The position numbers were made by a program, and so were the translations under genes. This document shows positions 53,546 to 64,000 of a DNA stretch of 64,000 bases, piece by piece. Under the pieces are notes generated by a model. The model made no database searches and had not been told where the DNA came from. It saw only the letters and a list, made by a program, of their open reading frames with translations. Numbering within the stretch: the first letter of the stretch is position 1; each line of letters opens with the position of its first letter. The DNA is from Holothuria scabra (lineage: Eukaryota > Echinodermata > Holothuroidea > Aspidochirotida > Holothuriidae): assembly GCA_037179385.1 (NCBI GenBank), contig CM074179.1:36109905-36173904 (forward strand). The letters run 5' to 3'.

Positions 53546-56189
53546 TATATGAAATGGTTTTGGTTCCTTCGGTGAAACTATACAAACCAATTGAAAATAT
53601 GCCATTTTAATGCTTCTCTATTGTGACTGTTGGCTAAACTGGAAACTGGAAACTGGAAAAAGGCCGTGGCTGGCTAGGTTGGACACTGGGCCATAAAACT
53701 CTATCTAACTAACTTACTTGGTTAAATTAAAGATCCGCTGAATTGATAAAATTGGCTGTGACTGATCGAACTCCCATCTGTTAATGATTTTACCCCTAAC
53801 ATCTCTTGCGTGATAAATGGCAAACTATTTCTCACCTCACATGAGCACCCTCCGCTCCCCTGTTCCTGTCGTGTGGGTATATGCCGGCCTGGGAAGGAAT
53901 CTATGCGGTGGCCCCTCCCTTTTTAAAATTCTTAAATTAGAGGCAATCCGGTGCCACCATTCAGGGGAATACTATTTAAGTAAAAATTGGAATTTGAGAA
54001 AATTTGGCTATTTGTAGGAATTAAAAAAATTGGCATCACCGAGGGGCCATTCAGAGAAAACCCTTCCCCTTTGAAAATTTTTGAAAAATTAGGTGTCCAT
54101 GCAATCTGGTGTCACACATGCTATCTTTCGGAGTAAAATCTGTGTTACTAAAGTATGGCTACGTATTTTTAAAAACAAAAAAATGGCATCCGTTAGGGGG
54201 GTTGCCTAATTCCCCTCCCCCCTCATTCGTGGGCCACTGAAAGAAGGCCTAACATTGGCTAGATCACACAGGTTATCCTGTTAGAACAGCAGTCTGCTAA
54301 GTGTAGAAGGCTAAATTCACCGAGTAAGTTCAAGCCTAGAACAAGGTATTCATGGACCCGTTTATTGTTACATCCCAAGTGAGCAGAGAGGTTTTTTTCC
54401 CAAACTAGTCTGTAAGCATCTAAAGACTAGGCTAAGTAACAAAATCTGAGTACGCCGATGCATCTCTTTCATTCTAATTTCTAGACTAACCTTATGTTTA
54501 CCGTAAGACATGGGTTGTTTCAGCCCGATCCGTGGTTATGTACACAAAGTAACTAGTTAAACCCCTCCCGCTACTAGCTTGTAGGGCAATACAACCTCGA
54601 GGGTCTACGTTAGTGACTTGTCCGTTTTCACATCCTTCCACTGAATTCCCAAAGTGTACAACGCAGAGACTGTGTACATTGTTAGTTGTACTGTATGTTA
54701 AATTTCTGAAAAACAGCTTCTTATGCGCCGGAATGCACTGATCATATCACCCGCGCGTATACAAGAGAACATTCAATCTGATGCGCGGAGAGGACATTTC
54801 TGTGGAACGCGAGTCAGGCCGATTCATGCGACACTGACGATATCTGGGTTGATCTGTTGCATGAAAATATTAATGAATGAGAAGTGTCTCACAATTTCTT
54901 ATTCTAACAAAAAATTTGAGAAATGGGAAAAGGGCATATCATGATTTTTCAAATTTCCCCAATTTCATCAAATTTCCCCCAAATTATTTTCAAGGGAGGC
55001 AACTTGCCCCCCTGCCCCCCCCCCAGTAGCTACGCCATTGATGACGTTTCACAAAATTAGATTGTAGCCTTTATAGTTATACTGTGTAAATATGTGAATA
55101 CTGCTCCACCCAAAGTCGATATCAATAGGTGCCTATGTAGGTTGATTAAATCTTTTCCTAGTTCTCAGTATATACACACCACGCAAACTGACCTAAATGG
55201 TAAGGTACAAGTAAATGTGAGCCGGAACAGGGAGATGGCAGGAAAGGCTCCTCATTATAGGTATCTTTGAAAGAAAATTGGACACTCAGACCGACTGCTG
55301 TAGGTTGTAACACTCTTGAAAATGATAGAAATGAGCTAATAATCAGAAAGCAACTAAAGACTTTTTTTCAATAAAAAGTTGGAAGACAAGGGATCTTTAT
55401 TTAAAATAACTAAAAGGGATTTCGCTTTTTTAGGACCGAAAAATTAATTTGAACAAAAATAATCAAACGTTTGTGTTTGTTTTTCTGCAACTAAATCAAA
55501 TATTGTGAAGAGATGGCGAAAAGTACTGTGTGCACTTTCTAGCCTTTCTTAAATTATCGATGGCCTATAAAATGATTAATAATTTTGAGGAACTTTTTTC
55601 ACAAATTAACTATGTAGTTACTACCACTTTGAGTGATGAATAATACATAACAGACACATTACAATCACTAAAGCGTACAGTAGGAGAAGATCAAAGCCAG
55701 TTTAATCCCGACTCACTTCGAGGACCACTTCAAAATCCTTGAAGGAAATCGTCATTTCATGTGGCGTGTACGTTTAAACCAGTCATATGGCATTCCCTCC
55801 ATCCCTATGGAACCATTTAATATACGATTCGCTTTGTATGGATAAACACATTTACTTTAAATAATAAGTAGAACCTTGTGAACTGATGCAAAAGAAAATT
55901 TTCACAACAGACAAAGATAACGAAAGTTATGCCCATTTAAAGCGCATTGGAAAATTTTCGGTAGCTTACCCTGATAAGTGTATGACAGAAAAGTAAATCT
56001 ATTTGAGGATTGTAGTAAAAGTTTAAGGCAAGCGGTATGCCTGTTTTCTTTTAGCACGTAATCATTCTTATACATGTTGTACATAAAGCCATATATAGGT
56101 GTGCATGAGGTGTAACTTAAACATATTTTCATGGAAGGTGTTCGATTTTAAAGGCTTTTTTGCACAAGGTACTACGCCGTTAGTAGTTG
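53546..56189. other. no gene; repeat fragments
   Basis: Holds three GGAAACT repeats at 53641-53660, CCCC-rich repeat edges near 54220 and 55000-55030, and AT-rich unique sequence. The 55000-55030 edge runs into CAGTAGCTACGCCATTGATG. Confidence 0.45.
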
Positions 56190-56984
56190 TATACAAAACG
56201 TTAAACATTTATTAATATATCAGAGAAAGGGTGTTTGCTACCTGCAATATCAAAGTATGTTTACTAAATTACAACTAGCGTGCCCAAATGAATACTACGT
56301 TTGTGATAAGCGTGATGCATGGTTACATCTCAGAGTGTTATGTAGATCAGTTAAGCTATCTGTACCTAGTACACACCTCAGACTAACAAAAGCCATGTGA
56401 CGCTAAACTGAAATATTTTCGATATGTAGCCAAATCGGTAAAAATATCAGTTTAACTTACATTCAAATAAAATTTGTCGAGACGAAGGGGGTCATGCAAG
56501 AATGGATGTGAATGGAATGTCGACGATGAAACAAGCATAGGTATTATGATATGGTGACATGGTATAATGTAATAATGAATATATAACTGACCTAATGCGA
56601 CCAACAGTCGACACCAATGGGTGTCTACCTATTTTCCTAAAATTTCATCCAAGGTCCTTTAAACTTGCAACCCACTAATTTAAGCCTTCAAGTGGTCTTG
56701 GGGTTCTGACAGTCAAACTCTACATAGCACTCTGTCTAATGTATCTGACTTATAGACGTATTGAAAGGGGCGCATCGGGAAGACATATTTTTATTAGATC
56801 GAAAATGACTACTTCAGCAATAAACTCTTTGTAAATACTCCATTGCACTAATCAGAAGTCTGGTAATTTGCGCACTTCTTTTGATTTCAGTGAAACAAAA
56901 AAACTTTACTGATCGTATCAAAGCAAAACAAAAAGTTGACAAGTGTTAAAACTTCAAATTCAAAAGCAAGTTAAAAAAAAAATC

Positions 56985-57060
56985 GTGAAGCTTCCTTCTG
57001 GGGTAGGGTTCTGACTCTTCAACTTTCAATTGGAGGTTCGAAACCGCAGCGCCTTTTGTC
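56985..57060 (+). mobile_element. tRNA-derived SINE-like head
   Basis: A-box-like TGGGGTAGGGTTCTG at about 57000 and a good B box GGAGGTTCGAAACC at 57032-57045, with tRNA-like spacing. The stems are weak, so a SINE head or tRNA pseudogene is more likely than a functional tRNA. Confidence 0.45.
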
Positions 57061-57184
57061 GGTGTTTAACAGTAATTGGTCCTAGTCCCGTATTCTCCGA
57101 GTCAGATATGAATTCCCGCCTGAACGAGTGGACTGATCTGATTAAGATGGCGAAAAGGGCAACCGCGGGAAGCAGGGGCGGGAT

Positions 57185-57330
57185 TTGATATCTGAAAGTG
57201 AAAGTGGGGGGGGGGGGGCAAATTCGGGCAGGCTACCAAACGGCGCCAAAGTAGCCGCAGGAGCGAGAAGCGCTCCCCTAACGGTGTGGGGTCCAGGAGG
57301 GCGAAGCCCCCGGAAGCTCCTGGATATTTA
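57185..57330. repeat. GC-rich repeat with GAA-loop hairpins
   Basis: G-run (57206-57217), then GGAGCGAGAAGCGCTCC (57260-57276) and GGGCGAAGCCC (57299-57309), followed by GGAAGCTCC. The word GG.TCCAGGAG with GGAAGCTC is also found in the 48.9 and 63.5 kb elements, so this is a related family. A translation through it is proline/glycine-rich by chance. Confidence 0.5.
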
Positions 57331-57611
57331 CGAAATTGTAGGCATTAAAATGATGCATTTTATCTTCAACTATAAATAACATAAGATGGGCACTTAACAG
57401 AACACAAATATCACAAATTGGCTTTCTTTAATTATATCCTTACTCCGTATGATTAAAGTCGGCCCGAATCTATAATGCAGGGGTGCGGGGAGGGGGAATG
57501 GGCAACTTAAAACTGAGGTTCTTCAGGGGCTCCCTCCTTGGCGCCCCAGGTCGTCTGTTCAGAAATCTAGGGAGCTTTTCATGTGATGTAAAATTCAGCC
57601 CTTGTCTATGA

Positions 57612-58140
57612 TGGGGCGCGCGAAGCGCGCCAAAAAAATTAACGTTTGAGACATCTCAGTAATGAAACTGAATGTAAATTAGAGAAATGATAGGCCAATT
57701 TTAACCTTAACTGAATAACGGTCGCCCGCTAAAGACATTCTTATTAAAGCACAAACATACTGTGTTTTCCTATCTAGTCTTTTTAGGTGACTTTCACAGA
57801 GCCGATACCTGACAGAAGGCTCGCGGAGCCCGCCGAAAAAATGAATTTTTACTTCTTCTTTATAGTGAAATTGAAATAAAATTAGACAAAGAGTGGTCCC
57901 TTTTCGCTACAGCTGAATAAGAGTGACCCCTGAAGATATTTGTACTAAGCATAAACGTACCGTTGATTTCCTATAGGTCCTCTTCATGAGGTTTTTATAG
58001 AGTCCTTATCTAAGAAAGGACGCGCAGAACAAGCCGAAAAATGGACTTTTGAGACATCCCAATAAGGAAATTAATGGAAATTAGAGAAAGGGTGGGCCCC
58101 TTTTCACTTCAGCCGAAAAAAGTGGAGCTCCAGATTGGGG
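57612..58140. repeat. tandem repeat, unit about 200 bp, almost three copies
   Basis: Unit starts at about 57615, 57818 and 58019. Each has a GC hairpin or its remnant (the first is a perfect GGCGCGC-GAA-GCGCGCC), then a GCCAAAAAA/GCCGAAAAA word, GAGACAT-type sequence, AAATTAGA.AAA and TGGCC/GGTCCC. Copies are well diverged. A related start (GGTGCACGCGATGCGTGTC) at 58347 may be a fourth, truncated copy. Confidence 0.65.
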
Positions 58141-60980
58141 TAAAATAAGATCATCGTCCTTTCAGAAAGCTTGGGGGCACTTGGTCAGAGAAGGGGACCA
58201 GAAGACGACCGCCCCCCTGCCTCCCCCTTTCACTAGTTGCGGTAGAGCTTCAGTTGTGTACGGCCCGGGCACTGGTGATAAGTTTCAGTGACAATGGAAA
58301 AGGTTTTCTACATGAAATAACCCCGAATTCTGAAATATTTAAAACGGGTGCACGCGATGCGTGTCAAAAAACCAGCGTTGAGACATTTTTTGGAAGAATA
58401 TTGTTTTTATTTAGTTTTCAAAGCAGTATATGACCTGTTTATACAACATACAACTTAATCACTCGCGAAGCTCTGTCAGTTCCAGTTTGTATTGTTGTAG
58501 CTAAAGCAACCAAACTAAGACGTGAAAAAACCTAAGTTCTGGAACAAAGTGGGGGCAAGTGCCCCCCGTGACCCCCGTACCCGTCTATGGCATGAAGATT
58601 CAGGCATTCCATAGACAACTCTTCGAAGCTTTGTATGTAGACTGAACAATAGTTAAAATTCTCATTAAACCATATTCTTTTCGAATACTACTTCTATCAT
58701 GGTTTGACTGAGAAGGAGATGAGAGACTTTGCTCTTCGGTCTTCGTTTTGTTCCCCACCATTCTACTTACGATTAAAATGGTGGCTGTAATAAAATAACA
58801 CTGAACTAAATATTTTTACAGTCCATTCTTTTCCAGCGACGCTGTGTGTTGTTTTGCGCTTCAAACATTAATATACGTTGCAAATGGTAGTGAGCACCCT
58901 TATATAGCTAAAGAATGATTTTTTTAAGCGTAAGTTAAACATTTATGAAAAAAAAAATTAAAGTAAGTAAAATAATGGAATATTTATTACTAAAGATGTT
59001 GAGATATTGAATGGTTTGAACTTTATTGTTTTCGCTTTCATTATTTTTAACGAGAGACTGCTGATTGTCAGTACACTAAAATTTCGGAAAGATCACGTTG
59101 ATAAAGGCTAAGACTGATTTATTAGAGGGCGTTCTCTTACATGCATAAGCATACTTTTATTATTAGTGTTCATTTTTTTTTCTCGTTTAAAAGCCAGTTA
59201 CATGAACGAGTACTGATAAAATTGTTTTAAAATAATTTGAAGTCTTTACTATTCTTTTTAATTGGTGTGATCCAAGCAAGGAACATGAATCAAGATATTA
59301 CAAATTTAAGCATGTTCGCTCTATATGACTCGGGCATTGCGACTAAGTAAAAACTTTTAAGATTAACGAGTGATTAACCTGTTTTAGAACTACTTTAGAG
59401 ATTTCATAAAAGTCCTTGTATCATACATATCTGAAAAGTATCGATCTTTGTTAAAATCCAACTCCATTCTACAGCGAAAATCTTTGGGACAGTCATGAGA
59501 TGTTCCTGTAGGTATCAATCTTTACAATATAAATTTGGTCTTACTTCAATATTTTGAAGAAAATTTACCGTGTAGTCAACAAATCGACCATAAAAATTTA
59601 CTAAATATTCTCCCCAACCTGTTAATACTTTTAGACTCCTATTGTCCCATTACGGCTGACCGTTGCTTATCCCGAGATAACCGCCAGACGACCGTTATCT
59701 TCCCTCCATAAAGAACACTGTGAAAAAATTGCTGTAATTTTTACAGTTATTTGATTTGGACTATTACGAATACAGAGAGGTTTAATTTGTGAGAATGTAT
59801 CCTTCTTTTTTGTCATTTTTTTAATTCACTTTCCAATTTTGCTTTTTGTGTGTAGTGAATTGGTCAGTGATCTTGCATGGAAGAACTGTTTATTTACCAA
59901 CTTTGTAATATGAAAGTCCGTGACTAAATTATTTAAAGGGCCAACCCTTTCCCCCAAAACTACAGTTGTTGTAGAGGTTTACAGAAATTCGCAAATGGCA
60001 AAGCTCTTTGATTACACCTCATAAAAAATACAGAACACCAACGCATATATTACACATCATCAACTGTACTGAGAATGTTTTATTATACGCATTTAGCATT
60101 TTTATGCTCACCGTGATGCAATAAACTGATATTGTGTCTGGATGAGGATGAATTTCAGACAATTGTGGGAGGGGCTTGAGTGTGAATATTAGGGGAATTT
60201 GTACTGTTTGGGGTGGGAGAATTGGGCATTTAAACAGTTGTTCTGTCGTTTCACAAAAATACAATAAAACCGAATGCTGGAGTTCGATGACGTTACGGCG
60301 AACCCTTGCCTCAACTTCGATTGGGAACCGATTTGATACATTACCAGTAGCCTAATATCACATTAGTGGCAGCTTATCGAAAGTGTTCAGGCTATCTGCA
60401 GTGCGTCGAATCAGTTCCCAACTTACGTTTAGAAAATTGTATTCTTTACTATTTTCCAGAATCCGGCAAGATTTTGCATTAATATTTTCAGTAAGATTAA
60501 AAGTAAACTTCAATCTAATTAAAAGCAAACTATAGTGTGGTGGGTAGAACTCATTTGAGATAAACTCAGCACATGTTCATACTCCAGTGGGTGTTCAAAG
60601 TTATCAGACACATTTCTATGGTACACTCTGATTTGTATACGTTTATTGAGAAGGCCCACAGCCAATATATGGTCGGGGAGTCAATCATAAAAAAGTTATC
60701 TTATTGGGATTACGTTGGACGTAACATAGGTAAACTGTTCTGATCGTGCAATCAAGGAGAAAATTCCGATCAGATCAGTACACCATATAAACGTGTTTAG
60801 GAATTAAAAATGTTCCTATGAATATTTTTGCCTCCGCTTCGTAGACATATTGACTTGCTAATAACAAGTTTCTGAGTCCTAAACATCTACTTCGTACGCA
60901 GGTTTAACAGTTAAACTGTTAACATTTACCCTTGTGTTTTAAGATAAAAAATATTTACACATTTTTACCAAGTGAGGATA

Positions 60981-61300
60981 CACTACACTCTAAACGCAAA
61001 ACAGATGAATTTATTCACTCTCCAGCCGAGTTAAAAGTGTGAACTCACTCCATTACAGTGTTAACCCAATCCTAGAATAGTTGAATACACCCCAAGAAGA
61101 GTACAGTGCCTTGCAAAAGTGCGAAACTTCAATCTTGATGGAGTGACCATTGAAGGAACTCGTTAAAGAGTGGATTTCCACTTTTCTTGGATTGACTTTT
61201 TCTATTTGCTGAGTGAATTAACACACTAATGTAGCCAATCCACACTTTTCACTCTATTAGATAGTTCTTAATCTCTCTCTTTTGCATGAGCAGTGTAGTG
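60981..61300. mobile_element. MITE-like element with terminal inverted repeats, 320 bp
   Basis: Begins CACTACACT, then five unmatched bases, then CGCAAAACAGA. It ends with the inverted counterpart (TCTTTTGCA...AGTGTAGTG). The terminal nine bases are perfect and about 18 of 25 match overall. The interior has repeated CACTC/GAGTGAATT words and no open frame. A clear target-site duplication was not found. It lies in the spacer of the second duplicated segment. Confidence 0.5.
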
Positions 61301-61779
61301 TTTTATCGGTTAAACCATTTTCAGAGTGTTTAAAAGGAGACTGGGAAGGGGGACTGGAAATTTTGGGAAATGCAGGAAATACATGCCCAACTCCAATTCA
61401 ACACGAAAATGTGCCACCGACGGTCAACGCCAATAGAGGCTTTGCAATTACGTCACGGAACGGCCATGCTGGAGGACATTCATGCCAAACAAACGTGGCT
61501 TTGTGCCGAACGCACTGCACAGTGTGCACTGTGATGTGCACGGTGTGTTCAAATTCAACGAGCAAGCGCGTCCCGTACGGTTTACTGAGTAGTTACATGT
61601 ACTCCAACATGGCCGCCGGAGAGTATTATGACGTCATGTGAAAAGCCTCTATAGGTGCCCAAGTAGAATCATCAAATTTTTACAAATATGAGAAAAAATA
61701 CCGTTTAATCACGTAATAAGTGAAATCTTGACATGAAATGCCCAACGGAAGTCTTAACAATATAGTAACGATCAGAAGC

Positions 61780-63960
61780 TATGTTACATGAACGTCAATT
61801 AATTGAAACAATGCGGCAAATATCTAATACAAACATCACACCTGCTTACCTCGTCACTGGCTTTGGTTTAGATTTTCAGTCTCTTTGTAGTCGCTTTTCC
61901 AGGATCTGCATAAATCCACTGATGCACTCAGTACAAATCACACCTTTCCTATGTGTGGTGTTATATCCTAAATGTTAATTTGTATTAGATATTGCATTGT
62001 AAATGTTATGAAGGCTTATAAGAAGTGAAGCAATTATTTAGTTAAGAAGTGTTTGCCAATGTCTGTCTGTAATATCAAAGTCCGTCACTTCATCATTTCA
62101 TTGAGTCACAATCTAGCTACTAAGCCGGTGGATGAGTGTGTATTTTGCGTTGGGTTTATCACATCGTAATATCTCAATGTGTATTGAGGATCATAAAAAA
62201 AAATGAAAAAATAACTCTTTTATTACACCTCTAACGAAAGCCATAGGACCCTAACTCGGAATCTGAAATTTTATAGACAAAATAGATCCTACAAATATTT
62301 GGTATGGCTGAATGGTTTGTTTATATTTCGATTCAATTCTTACAAAATTGTGGCGGAAAATTAGGCCTTTTGGGACAGTGAATATATCAATAACTCAGAT
62401 ATCCAACTAGCTCAACTGGGCTGTGAAGACGTCTTTGACTTGTGACAGCCGCAACTTTAAATTTGTTGAATGAAAAGATTGATCATTGATGTAATCGAAA
62501 ACAAATATCTCAACTGCTTTAAACTTTCAAACTTTGATGAGCTGATTATACTTCTGTTATGCTTTATACCCTGTTGCTTTCAAAAGAGAAAGTATTCCGA
62601 TGAATTGATTTAAACAAAAAAGCAGTAAAAAAAAAAAGAAAAAGACCCTTGAAAACCCCCAATAGAGCCAGTTCTGGGACGTAGTAAATTTTGTATGGGT
62701 AGTTACATGATGATGCTTTTGTTGTATTGTTCTATTTTATAAGATAAAAGTGGTTAAAGGTATCTGAAGGTATTTGTATCGAAGCTTACAGACTTTCTAA
62801 AAGTCTCCTCAGTTAATAAATGACTTAATTGATTATTTCACTTTCACTAATAGTTGCAAGGTTTTGTGAGCAATTAGCTAACAAAGTATAGTTAACTTTT
62901 TAATGCAATCTATGCAATAACAATAGCTATAGCACAGATTATCTTAGTTTTGGTTTGGTGTTCTTGTCATAAACGGGTTACCATGTTCAAATCTTGAGAG
63001 GTAAGCGAGGTCATCAATTTCATTCTTTTTCAGATGTTTTATTTCATAGTTTATTTTTCCTTGCTGCGTTTTTATTAGTTTATTTCCTAGTTAAAAAATT
63101 TTAGTGAAGATTCATGACAAACAACACATAAAATATTCCATACTTCTAGTGTCTACCTCTACTGCCATGTGTACAAAAGTTAGTTTGTATCCCTTGCGCA
63201 CTTTCGCTGCACAGGAACTGATCAAGTGGCAATATGTACTTTAGTGTACTGTAGCGTCGTCAAATGTTCTTTCCCAGTTCCGGACAGGTAGATTGAGTTC
63301 CTTTACCTATTATTACGGCAGATGAAAACAAAAAAAGGAGGTGGTCTCTGTTTTCCACGTCTTTGATATGAATCGATGTGGAAACCTAGGCTGCCGAATA
63401 CGGGATTATGGCGTTAGAACAGGATATTTTATCGTGTGGCGGTACCTGAATGTCAAAATTGATGAGGGGGTGCAAAGGATAATTCCGGGGCCAAAAATTG
63501 GGAAGCAGGGGGAAGTCGAGCCCAAAACGCCCGTTCATGGGGGTGGGGATCCAGGAGGTGAGGCCTCCGGAAGCTCTGAGGTTTAAGCATATCCCGGATG
63601 AAATATTAAATTTCGGGAAAGGTACATTATTTATTTTTCCGGTCAATCCAACTCCTAATTTACCTTCCTGGGGAGGGGAAAGTGGGGGCCAAGAACTGAA
63701 TCTGGAGTGAACAAATTCCCCTTTATGCCCCACATATAGGGCCACTAATGGCTCTGTTAAGAGTCATTTATATTCCTTCTAACATTTCTTCTTCCAGGAA
63801 AATGTTTTGAAGGAATTACATATATGGCTCGGTCTTTACTTTAGAAAGGTTGGAGCGGTGAGTAACATGACAGGGCATAGACAACTCGAGACTCTAACAA
63901 AACTGCTGCGGCGACTAACGAGTCATATCCTAGTCAGATTCATGATTACTACTTAAAATG
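61780..63960. repeat. duplicated block C2 (partner 47160-49640)
   Basis: See block C1. It runs to or past the window end, so the duplication continues beyond 64 kb. The GC-rich element at 63380-63750 corresponds to the one at 48780-49170 but has lost most of its long G-runs. Confidence 0.7.
63380..63750. mobile_element. GC-rich non-autonomous repeat (copy 2)
   Basis: Shares TTTATCGTGTGGCGGTACC, GATAATTCCGGGG, GGGGGTGGGGATCCAGGAGG and TTTAAGCATATC with copy 1 at 48780-49170. Both strands are partly open here because of base composition, and I see no real protein. Confidence 0.45.
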
Positions 63961-64000
63961 TATTTACAAGTTCAATTTTGTAAACTACTTCGTTTTTTTT

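Larger units (their letters stand above)
56190..59930. repeat. duplicated block B2 (partner 41790-44540)
   Basis: See block B1 for the shared landmarks. This copy is longer because it contains the SINE-like head at 57.0 kb, the GC-rich repeat at 57.2 kb and the 200-bp array at 57.6-58.1 kb, none of which is in B1. These are therefore later insertions, or were lost from B1. Confidence 0.5.

Noticed and set aside
57185..57379. Glycine-rich frame through the G-tract
   Set aside because: An artefact of a repeat with hairpins. No protein family is recognisable.

Overview
This is eukaryotic, AT-rich, intron-containing DNA with microsatellites, homopolymer tracts, tRNA-derived SINEs and many degenerate repeats. 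The only clear protein-coding content is innate-immune-like: NACHT NTPase exons and immunoglobulin (Ig) exons. NACHT genes of this kind are expanded in echinoderms and other invertebrate deuterostomes. I infer a marine invertebrate deuterostome, probably an echinoderm and possibly a sea cucumber, but nothing here proves the species. No bacterial operons, rRNA genes or CRISPR arrays are visible.

Left part (1-23 kb, minus strand). One multi-exon gene can be traced from a signal-peptide exon (ATG at 22848) to an LRR-like tail (stop at 9348). Eleven coding exons with matching splice sites and phases add to 3435 nt (1144 aa). The order is signal peptide, four Ig-like domains, one transmembrane helix, a short cytosolic linker, an intact NACHT NTPase, and a helical/LRR-like C-terminus. 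This is a membrane-anchored Ig-NACHT receptor. Downstream of it lies a second NACHT exon (400-1841) with one well-defined linker exon (3568-3616) and no visible ectodomain or membrane exon. Its nucleotide-binding motifs are partly degenerate. Its splice phases would let it be either a separate 5'-reduced gene or the continuation of the first gene.

Middle (23-41 kb). A plus-strand, head-to-head Ig exon with its own signal peptide starts at 25294. It is probably the first exon of a related receptor whose later exons I cannot recognise. The rest is non-coding or repeats, including a 237-bp inverted-repeat element (37184-37420), a dispersed repeat at 34 kb and broken coding-like fragments at 39-40 kb.

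Right part (41-64 kb). No credible gene was found. The region is a large, diverged and nested segmental duplication: blocks at about 41-49.7 kb recur in the same order at about 52-64 kb. A roughly 100-bp core recurs seven times. The duplication carries GC-rich repeats with GAA-loop hairpins, a 200-bp tandem array at 57.6-58.1 kb and a TIR element at 60981-61300.

Exon boundaries were set by hand from GT/AG sites, phase and reading frame. The duplications were found by eye, so their edges are approximate.
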